Of a stretch of DNA of 64,000 nucleotides, positions 18,663-26,220 are shown in pieces (position 1 is the stretch's first letter; every line of letters starts with the position of its first letter). The notes under the pieces are model-generated. The model had not been told where the DNA came from and searched no databases. It worked only from the letters and a program-made list of their open reading frames with translations. The DNA lies in the NCBI RefSeq assembly GCF_032337115.1, contig NZ_JAVXZY010000001.1, positions 248,001-312,000 on the forward strand, read 5' to 3'. Source of the DNA: Roseateles_C aquae (GTDB lineage Bacteria > Pseudomonadota > Gammaproteobacteria > Burkholderiales > Burkholderiaceae_C). A program made the translations under genes and the position numbers.

Positions 18663-19904
18663 TCAGCGGCGATAGCCATCGCTGAGCGTGGCCAGGAAGG
18701 CCAGCACATCGTCGATCTCGGCCTCGCTGAGCGCCGGCGCCTGGCCGGGCACGCGGTTGTAGGGGCCTTCCGTGACGTTGACATTGGCCTTGAAGGCCTC
18801 GGGCAGATCGTCGAACTTGTTGACGCTGCCATCGGCATTGCGGCTGTACCAGCGCTCGGGATCAGTGTCGCGGCTGACGTAGAAGCTCAGCACCTCGCGC
18901 AGTGAGTCGAAGCGGCCGTTGTGGAAGAACACCTGGCGCAGCGCCACGTTGCGCAGCGAGGGCACCTTGAACTTGCCGCACAGATCGCTGCGCGCGGCCA
19001 AATCGCCGCCATCACGCGCGCACAGGCCCAGATCGAAGAAGCCGGCATCGGCGTTCTGCTGCAGCTTGGGGTTGCGCGGCACGCCCAGCGCGTCGTAGGT
19101 GAAATCGGTGAACAGCGGGAAGCTGCCATCAGTCCCCTTGGCCGAGGGGTGGCAGGCGGCGCAGTTGCCCTTGTCCTTGGCATTGAACAGCGCCAAGCCG
19201 CGCAGTTCCTGCGCGTTCAGGGCGGTTTCGCCGCGCAGGAAGGCATCGTATTTGCTGCTGTAGGCGCGGAACTCGCCGTCTTGCAGCTGATAGGCCTGCA
19301 AGAGCAGACCCAGGCGCTGCACGGCCTGCTCGGGCTGGTTCAGGATGTCGGCCCCGAACATGGCCTTGAACTCGGCCGCGTAAGGCGCCTTGGCCAGACG
19401 CGCCACCAGGTCTGCGGCGCTGGCATTGGCCATTTCCTTGGGATTGAAGAAGGGTTTGGTGGCCTGGTCCTGCAAGGAAGCGGCGCGTCCGTCCCAGAAG
19501 AAGCCGCCGGTGGGCGTGCCTTCCTTGTTGAAATGAAAGGGGGTATTGCTGGCCAGATAGCGGATGCCTGGGCTGGAACGCCCGCCCTGCTGATCCAGCC
19601 CGGCACCGCCCAACTGGGCCGACAGGCTGTTGGCGCCGGCATGGCCGGTGGCCGGCGCATGGCAGCTGATGCAGGCCTGCGCGCCGGAGGCCGACAGACT
19701 GACGTCCTTGAACACCTTCTCGCCCAGCGCTGCCTGCGCGCTCAGATCCGGCGTGGGCACTGCATTGCTGGCACCGCCGCCGCCGCAAGCGCTCAGGGCG
19801 AGCAGCAAGGCCATGGAAGCGGCAATAGAAGTGGCTGTAGAAAAGGCAAAGCTAGCGCTGCGGGCGCCACCTGCCGCCCGTGCGGGAACCAGACTGGGGA
19901 ACAT
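18663..19904 (-). CDS. di-haem cytochrome c peroxidase/MauG-like lipoprotein
   Basis: A 413-residue protein with a lipobox (LALSACGGGG near residue 40) suggesting a lipid-anchored periplasmic protein. Two haem c sites are visible, CISCH and CAACH, in the arrangement of bacterial cytochrome c peroxidases and MauG. Relatives reduce peroxide or oxidise protein residues. I chose the ATG at 19904 because longer versions begin upstream of the likely regulatory site. First gene of a five-gene cluster with the porin, FMN protein, apbE and small membrane gene, 90 bases or less between members. Confidence 0.88.
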   Translation of the reverse strand: MFPSLVPARAAGGARSASFAFSTATSIAASMALLLALSACGGGGASNAVPTPDLSAQAALGEKVFKDVSLSASGAQACISCHAPATGHAGANSLSAQLGGAGLDQQGGRSSPGIRYLASNTPFHFNKEGTPTGGFFWDGRAASLQDQATKPFFNPKEMANASAADLVARLAKAPYAAEFKAMFGADILNQPEQAVQRLGLLLQAYQLQDGEFRAYSSKYDAFLRGETALNAQELRGLALFNAKDKGNCAACHPSAKGTDGSFPLFTDFTYDALGVPRNPKLQQNADAGFFDLGLCARDGGDLAARSDLCGKFKVPSLRNVALRQVFFHNGRFDSLREVLSFYVSRDTDPERWYSRNADGSVNKFDDLPEAFKANVNVTEGPYNRVPGQAPALSEAEIDDVLAFLATLSDGYRR

Positions 19905-19932
19905 GGAAGAACTCGTTATCGAATATGCCAAT

Positions 19933-19951
19933 GATAACGATTCGCATCTAC
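19933..19951 (-). promoter_or_regulatory. Fur-box-like site upstream of the MauG-like gene
   Basis: The 19 bases GATAACGATTCGCATCTAC match the enterobacterial Fur consensus at 12 of 19 positions, with a strong left half (GATAAC GAT). It lies 29 bases before the chosen start of the cytochrome gene, in an AT-richer patch. It would make the redox cluster iron-repressed. The match is moderate and the consensus comes from other bacteria. Confidence 0.5.
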
Positions 19952-20075
19952 ATATTCCATCCGACAAGCGCCTGTAGTTGATGCAGCGCAATATTTTTTG
20001 GCGCAAGCGCGCTTCCGCCCGCGCAAGGCCCCCCGGCGACGTCGCCGCGCAAGCGGCTTCAGTGGCCCGCGCGAT

Positions 20076-20636
20076 TCAAAACAGCGCGCCCTGCTCCCCC
20101 GCCAATTGCCCGCAGGCGCGGGCCTCAATGGCCAGCAGCCGGCGCTTGGTTTCGACCCCGCCATGGGCCGAGAACCCAACCGCCGCGCCGCCACTGCCCA
20201 TCACCCGATGGCAAGGCACGATGGGCGCAAACGGGTTGGCCCCTTCGGCCTGACCGACCGCTCGCGCCGCGCCAGGCACGCCCAGCGCCACGGCCAGTTC
20301 ACCGTAGCTGCGCGTCTGGCCGACGGGGATCTGCCGCGTCAGCGCATGAACGCGGCGATTGAACGGCGGCACCCGGCGTTCATCGAGGGGGATTTCCAGC
20401 AGATCACGCAACTCGCCGCTCAGCAGCGCCTGGATGCCCGCCACTGCTGCGCCCATCGCGGCGGGCAAGTCGGCCGTCTCGCAGGCTCCCGGGAATCGCG
20501 CCAGCATCCGCTGCCGGGTCGCCTCTGGCGAATCCTCTGGCAGCTGCGACCCGACCACACCAAGGGGCGTCCAGGCGATGGCGCAGCAGCCAAGCGCGGT
20601 GTCAAAGCAGTGAAAGTGCAGCGTCTCGATACTCAT
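20076..20636 (-). CDS. ogt: methylated-DNA-[protein]-cysteine S-methyltransferase
   Basis: A 186-residue alkyltransferase with the active-site motif PCHRV (the Cys accepts the methyl group), the Arg-finger region around GAARAVGQ, and a canonical C-terminal domain from about residue 95. Known members repair O6-alkylguanine in one suicidal step. The start MSIETLHFHCF at 20636 is the first sensible one; upstream in-frame codons overlap the neighbouring gene. Only seven bases separate it from the metallo-beta-lactamase-fold gene upstream, so they may be co-transcribed though functionally unrelated. Confidence 0.93.
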   Translation of the reverse strand: MSIETLHFHCFDTALGCCAIAWTPLGVVGSQLPEDSPEATRQRMLARFPGACETADLPAAMGAAVAGIQALLSGELRDLLEIPLDERRVPPFNRRVHALTRQIPVGQTRSYGELAVALGVPGAARAVGQAEGANPFAPIVPCHRVMGSGGAAVGFSAHGGVETKRRLLAIEARACGQLAGEQGALF

Positions 20637-20643
20637 CGCGGTT

Positions 20644-21645
20644 TCAGTGTCGTTCAGGCAAGCCGGCAGATTCAGGCGCGCAAAAGCGAAGCCGCTGCTT
20701 TTCACTTCGCAGACTGTGCTCGAGATAGTAGGCGAGCATCTGCCGCGCCCGCGGCTGCTCTTCGGCAGCCACCAACGGCCCCAGGGCGGACAACCAGGCC
20801 TCGCCACACTGCGCAGCCGTCGACTCACTCGCAGCACAGCGCAGCAAACCAGCATAGGCTGCCCGGTAGCGATCGAAGTCCACCCGCGCCAGCACCGGGC
20901 CATGGCCGGGGATGACACGCTCGAACCGCTCTTCAGCCAGTGCGTCCAGCGCCCTCAGCCACCCCTCCGGGCAGGCGGTATCAAGGAACGGAACCGGCAG
21001 CGTCAGCAGATCCCCGCTGATCAAGGTGTTCGTCTCGAGATCAAGCACCCAGACATCGCCGCCACTGACCGCCGTGCCCAGCACGCCAACGCGCAAGCGC
21101 CGCCCGGCCAGTGTCAGCGGCTGCGGACCGCCCTCGATGAGGTGGTCCGGCCGCAAGGCCTGAGCCTGCTGCAGCAAAGCCAGATCAATGTCCGCGCTGG
21201 CGCGGCTGACCGGGTCGAGATCGCCGCTCGCCAGCAGGCCTTCGAGCTGCCGCTGGTAGTCAGCCAGCCAGCCCTGCAGCGCTTTGCCAAGCGCTGCACT
21301 GGCATAGGCTTGCAGCCCAGGGCGCGCGCGGCGCAACAAGGCATTGCCGCCCAAGTGGTCCAGATGCCAGTGGCTGTTGATGATGAAGAGCGGCTGCTCG
21401 CCATGCTCATCGCCTGTGCTGATGAAGTCCAGCAGCGCCTGCGTGTGCACGGCATGCCGGCCGCTATCAACGATCACCCAGCCACTGGCGCCACGCAGCA
21501 GCACGCTATTGCCGTCAGGCTGAGCCCCCGGCGCATGGTGGCCGGGCAGCCAGAACAGGCCCGGTGCCAGTGCCATCGTTTGCGCACCTAGGCCTGATGG
21601 CAGCATGGCGAACAGCAGCACGAACAGAGCAGCAATGATGCGCAT
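20644..21645 (-). CDS. exported metallo-beta-lactamase-fold hydrolase
   Basis: A 333-residue protein with a signal peptide (MRIIAALFVLLFAMLPSGL) and the dinuclear zinc motif HWHLDH. Later metal ligands appear as ISGD and VIPGHGP. It belongs to the broad MBL-fold group with periplasmic members; the substrate cannot be told from sequence, and beta-lactamase activity should not be assumed. AGGAG lies nine bases before the chosen ATG. It precedes ogt. Confidence 0.88.
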   Translation of the reverse strand: MRIIAALFVLLFAMLPSGLGAQTMALAPGLFWLPGHHAPGAQPDGNSVLLRGASGWVIVDSGRHAVHTQALLDFISTGDEHGEQPLFIINSHWHLDHLGGNALLRRARPGLQAYASAALGKALQGWLADYQRQLEGLLASGDLDPVSRASADIDLALLQQAQALRPDHLIEGGPQPLTLAGRRLRVGVLGTAVSGGDVWVLDLETNTLISGDLLTLPVPFLDTACPEGWLRALDALAEERFERVIPGHGPVLARVDFDRYRAAYAGLLRCAASESTAAQCGEAWLSALGPLVAAEEQPRARQMLAYYLEHSLRSEKQRLRFCAPESAGLPERH

Positions 21646-21676
21646 GGCCCTGCTCCTCATTGGAATCAATGGCCTA

Positions 21677-21958
21677 GGGAAGGTCTGCATAAGTCGGCGT
21701 GGGCCGTGGTTGAGAGCAAAGGGGCGGCCCTACAGCAATGATTTACGGCGCGCTGCGAAGGTCGGGCTGGTGGCCCGACAGCCGAGCAGCGCAACGCCCG
21801 TGGGGGCCCCTTTTCTCTCAACCCGCAGGGCAAGCACCAGCCACGCCCTGCCGGTGTTGCGAGCCTTGCGCAGGCCACCAGCCTGAGCTGCGGCTCGCGC
21901 CTAGGCAGGCCCCGGCTGGTGCTTGCCACGGCCCACGCCGACTTATGCAGGCCTTCCC
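21677..21958. mobile_element. MITE-like structured element with 33-bp terminal inverted repeats
   Basis: The ends 21677-21709 and 21926-21958 are inverted repeats with 32 of 33 positions identical, beginning GGGAAGG. Inside are two more nested inverted pairs: 21709-21730 with 21801-21822 (about 20 of 22), and 21829-21842 with 21914-21927 (14 of 14), plus smaller arms (21750-21756/21786-21792 and 21761-21767/21773-21779). The whole therefore folds as two long hairpins. No credible gene lies inside. The GGAAGG...AAG tip resembles IS5-family ends, and the flanks are CTAG and CAAG, close to but not an exact 4-bp target duplication. It fills the gap between the MBL-fold gene and dusA. Confidence 0.75.
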
Positions 21959-22034
21959 AAGCATGCCGGGCGCCCGCAAACGCAGCCAGTGCCGGCCGCC
22001 ATGCCTGAGCTATGCCATACCGCCCTTCAAGGCC

Positions 22035-23045
22035 TCAGGCGGCGCGCGCTTGCTCCAGATGGGCTTGCACGCCCAGCCGCGCGGCCGTGGCCTGGGCCTG
22101 CACCTCGCGCGGCGGCAGCGTCTTCAGCTTGTGGTCGGACCACACCTGGCGCCAGCGTCGGGCGCCGGCCGCGCCATTCCACAGCCCCAGCGCATGGCGC
22201 ATCGCCTGCGGCCAGCCACGGCCCTGAGCCTGCACGCGTTCCAGATAGTCCATCCAGGCAGCCTCGACCGCCTCACGACTCTCAGCCGGGCCGTTCTGCC
22301 CATAGAAGCGCTGATCCCAGCCGGCCATCTGCCAAGGCTCGTGATAGGCCTGACGGCCGACCATCACGCCATCGACATGCTGCAGCTGCTCGGCGATCTC
22401 ATCGTCGCTCTTGATGCCGCCGTTCAGCACGATGGTCAGCGCCGGGAACTCACGCTTGAGCTGGTGCACCAGCTCATAGCGCAGCGGCGGCACCTCGCGG
22501 TTTTCCTTGGGCGACAGGCCCTGCAGCCAAGCATTGCGGGCATGAACGATGAAGACCTCGCATCCCGCCTCGGCGATCTGGCCGACGAAATCGCGGACGA
22601 AGTCATAGCTCTCGATGCGGTCGATGCCAATGCGGTGCTTGACCGTCACCGGAATGCCGCAGGCATCACGCATCGCCTTGACGCCATCGGCCACCAGGCC
22701 CGGCTCGGCCATCAGGCAGGCGCCGAAGGCACCGCGCTGCACCCGTTCGCTCGGGCAGCCGCAGTTCAGATTGACCTCGTCATAACCCCAGCGCTCGGCC
22801 AGCTTGGCACAGGCTGCCAGGTCGGCAGGCTCGGAGCCGCCCAGCTGCAGCGCCACCGGGTGCTCCTCAGCATTGAAGTCCAGATGCCGCGGCTGATCGC
22901 CATGCAGCAGCGCACCGGTGGTGACCATCTCGGTGTAGAGGCGCGTCTGGCGCGTCAGCAGGCGGTGGAAGTAGCGGCAATGCCGATCGGTCCAGTCCAA
23001 CATGGGCGCGACCGAGAGGCGCCAGGGGTTCAGCGTTTCTTGCAC
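22035..23045 (-). CDS. dusA: tRNA-dihydrouridine(20/20a) synthase
   Basis: A 336-residue FMN enzyme that reduces uridine in the tRNA D-loop. The opening NPWRLSVAPMLDWTDRHCRY and the catalytic cysteine in NLNCGCPSERVQRGAFG are typical of DusA. I chose the GTG at 23045, giving QETLNPWRL; the same GTG context is preserved in the displaced copy at 25518. The first ~20 codons form an att-like repeat, so part of this 5' end was probably supplied by the inserted island. The repaired start is three codons shorter than the displaced one. Confidence 0.95.
   Translation of the reverse strand: MQETLNPWRLSVAPMLDWTDRHCRYFHRLLTRQTRLYTEMVTTGALLHGDQPRHLDFNAEEHPVALQLGGSEPADLAACAKLAERWGYDEVNLNCGCPSERVQRGAFGACLMAEPGLVADGVKAMRDACGIPVTVKHRIGIDRIESYDFVRDFVGQIAEAGCEVFIVHARNAWLQGLSPKENREVPPLRYELVHQLKREFPALTIVLNGGIKSDDEIAEQLQHVDGVMVGRQAYHEPWQMAGWDQRFYGQNGPAESREAVEAAWMDYLERVQAQGRGWPQAMRHALGLWNGAAGARRWRQVWSDHKLKTLPPREVQAQATAARLGVQAHLEQARAA
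22990..23045. repeat. left att-like repeat (within the 5' end of dusA)
   Basis: The 31 bases at 23001-23031 are identical to 25465-25495, and the similarity extends on both sides (GTCCAGTC before; CGTTTCTTGCACC after, interrupted by a 9-base length difference). The repeat lies in the first codons of dusA, a known integration target of tyrosine-recombinase islands and phages. Confidence 0.85.
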
Positions 23046-23554
23046 CCGCCGATTATCTCTGAGCCCCAAAAGCGAACACCAGGCAAGGCATCACGGCGGT
23101 GGCATTCCGTCTCCAACTGATCAAACACCAATCGAAAGCAGCGAGCGCCATAAACGAACAGCAGGCGCGCGCCGAACTGCTTGCCCAGCAACTGAGCCCA
23201 CGCCGGCCGCTCGCGAAGAACTAAAGATGAAGCTCATCCCTGCCCGCTGAAACGAGTTTCGCCAACCGACCATCCAGTCGATCGAAGACGGCTCCAAGCT
23301 GCGGATTCACTGCAATCAAGTGGCCCCACTGAATACCAACGTTCGTATGCCGTGGCCAATAGCCGTTTGTCGAGTGGAGCGTGACCCCAGGGGTTCCCGC
23401 GCTGGGTTCCTGTGTGCGGTGGCTGGCCTGCTCACCGCCGCGCCGTCGCTGGCCCGCGCTCGGGAAGCTGCCCTGAAGACCGTCGCACTGGCCAGTATCC
23501 CGAAGCTGAGGAGGCCGCCCGCGAGGCGCTGCGCATGAGCTTGGAGTTCAAGTG
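23046..23554. other. left end of the dusA island, no intact gene
   Basis: About 500 bases without a gene I can support. Bases 23091-23115 resemble the 3' end of the response-regulator gene at 25564-25589 (TCACGGCG...ATTCCGTCTCCA, one gap and few mismatches). A short frame ending at 23554 (..YPEAEEAAREALRMSLEFK) overlaps the next start as TGATG and looks like the tail of a lost gene. Confidence 0.5.
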
Positions 23555-23881
23555 ATGAGCGACGACCAGACCACTACCACCGCCCCGCGCACCGGCCCAT
23601 GGTGGGTGCAGTCCTCGGTGTGGCACACAGGCAAGGACTCGGCCTTTGTGTTGACCACGCCCAACAGCCCCAAGGATCGCGGCGCACTGATGGCCCGCGT
23701 GTACGTCGCCCACCCGGACGGTGAATGCGATGCAGCCCGCGCCGTCTTCGCCACGCAGGCCGCCCAGGTCGCCGGTGCCCAGGTGTTGATCTAGGCACTG
23801 CGCTCGGCTGTCGGTAGCGGCTCGCTGCCCCCGGAGGTGGCCCAGGCGGTGCGGTATGCGCTGGCTGCGGCGGGCGGTTAG
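23555..23881 (+). pseudogene. small island gene interrupted by an in-frame amber codon
   Basis: The frame starts ATG at 23555 (MSDDQTTTTAPRTGPWWVQ), reaches TAG at 23792-23794 after about 79 residues, and continues in the same frame for another 28 well-behaved codons (ALRSAVGSGSLPPEVAQAV...) to a TAG at 23879-23881. The reading after the first stop has the same codon style, so the TAG probably arose from a sense codon such as GAG or CAG. I do not recognise the family. The start overlaps the end of a preceding gene fragment. Confidence 0.6.
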
Positions 23882-23882
23882 G

Positions 23883-24350
23883 TCAGTCGCCGATCAAGTC
23901 CGGGCGATGCTTGTAGACCCACTCGGCGAACAACAGCCGATTGCCAATGAACTCGTGACGCAACTTCACTGAGTTGCCGATGGCCCGCGTAATCATGTAG
24001 ATCGCTTGCGTCTCAAGCGGCACCGAGAACTCCGCTTGATCGGACACCTTGCGGTCCTTCATCTTGTGCTTTAGCAGGTTCCGGGTGAAGTTGAAAACTT
24101 CGTCCTTGAGTTGCTTTTCGGACGCTCCTTGCGGCTCTGCGGCGCGAATCTGTGCAACGTGGTCATCGAGTGCCGTTGGATGCCCGGCTGTCTTTAGCAT
24201 CTCACCCAGGATTCCGTCTGCTGCGCCAGCCAAAGTCAGGGCGCAGAGGTAGTCGCGCTCGTTGATGAAAAGCGCGATGGCCCGGTCAAGCTGATGCATG
24301 GCCGCTTCCTCTTGTCGGAAGACGATCTTGCTGTCGCCGATGCTTGTCAT
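23883..24350 (-). CDS. helical protein with HEPN-like Rx4H motif
   Basis: A 155-residue, probably all-helical protein. The N-terminal part (LDRAIALFINERDYLCALTLAGAADGIL) resembles uncharacterised helical families. R90-N-L-L-K-H95 fits the Rx4H signature of HEPN ribonuclease domains, with the usual polar residue after Arg. No fold search was possible, so HEPN membership is inference. Its ATG overlaps the stop of the lipoprotein gene upstream. It is island-borne and its function is unknown; in other systems HEPN proteins act as toxins or defence effectors. Confidence 0.7.
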   Translation of the reverse strand: MTSIGDSKIVFRQEEAAMHQLDRAIALFINERDYLCALTLAGAADGILGEMLKTAGHPTALDDHVAQIRAAEPQGASEKQLKDEVFNFTRNLLKHKMKDRKVSDQAEFSVPLETQAIYMITRAIGNSVKLRHEFIGNRLLFAEWVYKHRPDLIGD

Positions 24351-24631
24351 AGCGTGCAGTAAGCGATGCCGATCTGTGGCCCCGTGTCCTTGCGGCAGAC
24401 CATAGCGCCCGGCGTGGACTTGCTATCGCAGAGCATGTCTGCCCAGTCCTTGTGACTTTGGCAACTGCCCATGTCTTTGAAGCGAGCGCCGACAAAGCAG
24501 TTCGTCACGCCTTGACCGCAGATGACGTAGCGAACAGGGGTGTCGCCCTTCGCGCCCTTGATCCCGCCGTCCGAACTGCCGCCGCAGCCCGACAGCGTGA
24601 GCGCCAAGCCCATGCAAATTAGTAGCCTCAT
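24347..24631 (-). CDS. small cysteine-rich lipoprotein
   Basis: A 94-residue protein with a clear lipobox (LALTLSGC at about residue 16) and five further cysteines in the short mature part, suggesting disulfides outside the cytoplasm. No family recognised. It overlaps the HEPN-like gene by four bases (ATGA) and is part of the island. Confidence 0.7.
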   Translation of the reverse strand: MRLLICMGLALTLSGCGGSSDGGIKGAKGDTPVRYVICGQGVTNCFVGARFKDMGSCQSHKDWADMLCDSKSTPGAMVCRKDTGPQIGIAYCTL

Positions 24632-24703
24632 GAATCGCCTCCCTGGCGCGAGTACTCGATCCGCTTCTGTAAGGGGCTGGGCCTCACATCGTGCTTGGCG
24701 AGC

Positions 24704-25117
24704 CTAGAAGATCGGCTGCGTTGCTGGTCCACATGTGCCGAAGTGAATCAAACCACCTTTGCCCACGCGGATGGTGGTTTGCAACTCTCCGGTGAATCTA
24801 TTGATGGTCAGCGACTCTGCATACCGACTATTGCCGATCTCGTAACTCACATCAGCCGACAGCTCCGCTTCCGTCATGGTGCCCGTAAACTGGGCGCCGA
24901 GCCCCTGCTTTTGCACCGCGATTTTTGAGTCCCCAAGCCGCAGGACGGTAAACAACGCCTCACCACTCGTCGCACTCCGCTTCCCTTGGTCATCGATGGT
25001 GTGGGAATACTTGCAGACCAAACGGATGGGTTTCGTTTCTCCCGCTGCTGCACTGACGGCTGGTAGGCCAAAGTAGAGCGGAACGAACGAAAGCAAAGCT
25101 GGGAGTAGACGTCGCAT
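24704..25117 (-). CDS. exported protein of unknown function
   Basis: A 137-residue protein beginning MRRLLPALLSFVPLYFGLPA, a good signal peptide, followed by a beta-rich mature part (VCKYSHTIDDQGKR, IGNSRYAESLTINR). I chose the ATG at 25117 since it gives the signal peptide; an in-frame start at 25192 adds an unlikely leader. No family recognised. It is the first minus-strand gene of the island, upstream of the lipoprotein and HEPN-like genes. Confidence 0.7.
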   Translation of the reverse strand: MRRLLPALLSFVPLYFGLPAVSAAAGETKPIRLVCKYSHTIDDQGKRSATSGEALFTVLRLGDSKIAVQKQGLGAQFTGTMTEAELSADVSYEIGNSRYAESLTINRFTGELQTTIRVGKGGLIHFGTCGPATQPIF

Positions 25118-25398
25118 GCAATTGCCCGGTAGCAGGGGGAGTGTTGTCAATGTTAGCGAGCAGAAAGATGCAGACGCTTGACCTAGCAACACGAGGCAAG
25201 GTCACCGGCACGCCAGGCACGCGCCTGGGCGCTGTTCGCCCGATTGGTCGGGGGTAGGTACGGGGCCCCGCTGGCGAACGCCGGTAGACCCGCCCTACCC
25301 CGATTTGCCGGTCACGCCCTGGCAGTCCAGAACTGCGTTGGACCGACTACGGGCAGGGCACACGGGCCATGTGTAGGGCATCGCAAGCGCACGGCCAA
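25118..25398. other. right end of the dusA island, non-coding
   Basis: No gene seen. The segment has an inverted pair around GGGGTAGG (25242-25252) and CCTACCCC (25297-25304), and GTGTAG at 25371-25376. Together with CTACACAC at 25399-25406 and TTACACAC at 25410-25417 this gives three similar short repeats close to the right att core, where integrase arm sites often lie. Their role is speculative. Confidence 0.4.
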
Positions 25399-25518
25399 CT
25401 ACACACCAGTTACACACAGCTCCCCGCTAGGCCCCGTATTTCCTAGCTTTGCCGTCCAGTCGAGCATGGGCGCGACCGAGAGGCGCCAGGGGTTCGGGGT
25501 CGTTGTCGTTTCTTGCAC
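25399..25518 (-). pseudogene. displaced 5' fragment of dusA
   Basis: Reading on minus from the GTG at 25518 gives QETTTTPNPWRLSVAPMLDW, the same start as the intact dusA but with three extra Thr codons. It then leaves dusA homology at about 25454 and runs to a TAG at 25399-25401. This is the original start of dusA cut off by the island insertion. Confidence 0.85.
25454..25518. repeat. right att-like repeat
   Basis: Copy of the left repeat: 31 identical bases at 25465-25495, plus flanking similarity. It is nine bases longer than the left copy because of an ACN repeat encoding the extra threonines. It marks the right boundary of the island. Confidence 0.85.
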
Positions 25519-25563
25519 CGACGGATTATCCCAAAGGAAGATCTGCCACCGCGCGGCAGCCCG

Positions 25564-26220
25564 TCACGGCGCCGGCGATTCCGTCTCCAGCAGCTTCAGC
25601 GCGTAGACCTTCTTGACCAGCTGCGTGACGTTGTTGACCTCCATCTTGCGCATCAGGTTCTCGCGGTGCTTGTCCACCGTCTTGGGCGAAAGGCTGAGGT
25701 TCACGGCGATCTCGCTATTGGACAGGCCGTCGTAGATCAGCTTCATCACCTGCAGCTCGCGTGGCGTCAAGGCCAGCGAGGCCTGCTCGATGCGCTGCTG
25801 CACCGCCTCGGTGACCACCTTGCCGCCCGCCAGCACCATGCGCAGGCTGGCCAGCAATTCCTCGCCGCTGCCCTGCTTGAGCAGCACCGCATCGGCGCCC
25901 AGATCAACCAGCTGGCGCAAGAGCAGCGGCGACTGCGCGCCGGTCAGCATGACGATCTTCAGCTCTGGATAGCGCTGGCGGAAATAGCCCAGCAGCGCGG
26001 CGGTATCGCCGCCAGGCATGTGGTAGTCCAGCAGCAAGAGCTCGGGCTGCAGGCTTTGCACCAGGCTTTTCAGCTCGGTCAGGCCATCAGTCTCGGCAAC
26101 AATCTGCAGCTCGGGCAGGCTGGCCTGCAAGAGCAGCTTCAGCCCCTCGCGAAAGATCAGGTGATCATCGGCGAGAAGAACCTTGATCGGGGCCGTGCTT
26201 GTGGGTGTGTGGACTGCCAT
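25564..26220 (-). CDS. NarL/LuxR-family response regulator
   Basis: A 218-residue protein: receiver domain at ~12-130 with acidic residues Asp18-Asp19 and phospho-acceptor Asp65 (LLLLDYHMPG), then a LuxR-type helix-turn-helix at ~150-210 (LTPRELQVMKLIYDGLSNSE). Divergent from the histidine kinase gene: the two ATG codons share two bases, so each promoter must lie inside the other gene or be unusually placed. The likely partner is that kinase; the likely target is the acyl-reductase/MMPL operon, by position only. Confidence 0.94.
   Translation of the reverse strand: MAVHTPTSTAPIKVLLADDHLIFREGLKLLLQASLPELQIVAETDGLTELKSLVQSLQPELLLLDYHMPGGDTAALLGYFRQRYPELKIVMLTGAQSPLLLRQLVDLGADAVLLKQGSGEELLASLRMVLAGGKVVTEAVQQRIEQASLALTPRELQVMKLIYDGLSNSEIAVNLSLSPKTVDKHRENLMRKMEVNNVTQLVKKVYALKLLETESPAP

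Larger units (their letters stand above)
23001..25464. mobile_element. decayed genomic island integrated in dusA
   Basis: About 2.46 kb between the two copies of the att-like repeat. It holds one broken gene on plus and three small minus-strand genes, with lower-GC, less compact sequence than the surroundings, especially 24000-25150. No integrase is present, so it cannot move by itself. Its boundaries are set by the repeats, and its insertion is proved by the displaced dusA start on its right side. Confidence 0.8.

Noticed and set aside
20644..21645. Antibiotic-resistance beta-lactamase
   Set aside because: Only the general MBL fold and HWHLDH motif are present; the length and neighbours do not support a specific beta-lactamase.
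21677..21958. Retron msr/msd-type RNA
   Set aside because: The element has inverted ends and hairpins but no reverse transcriptase gene is nearby; the long terminal repeats fit a MITE better.
23792..23794. Recoded TAG (pyrrolysine)
   Set aside because: No pyrrolysine genes are seen, and the gene lies in a decayed island; simple mutation is more likely.
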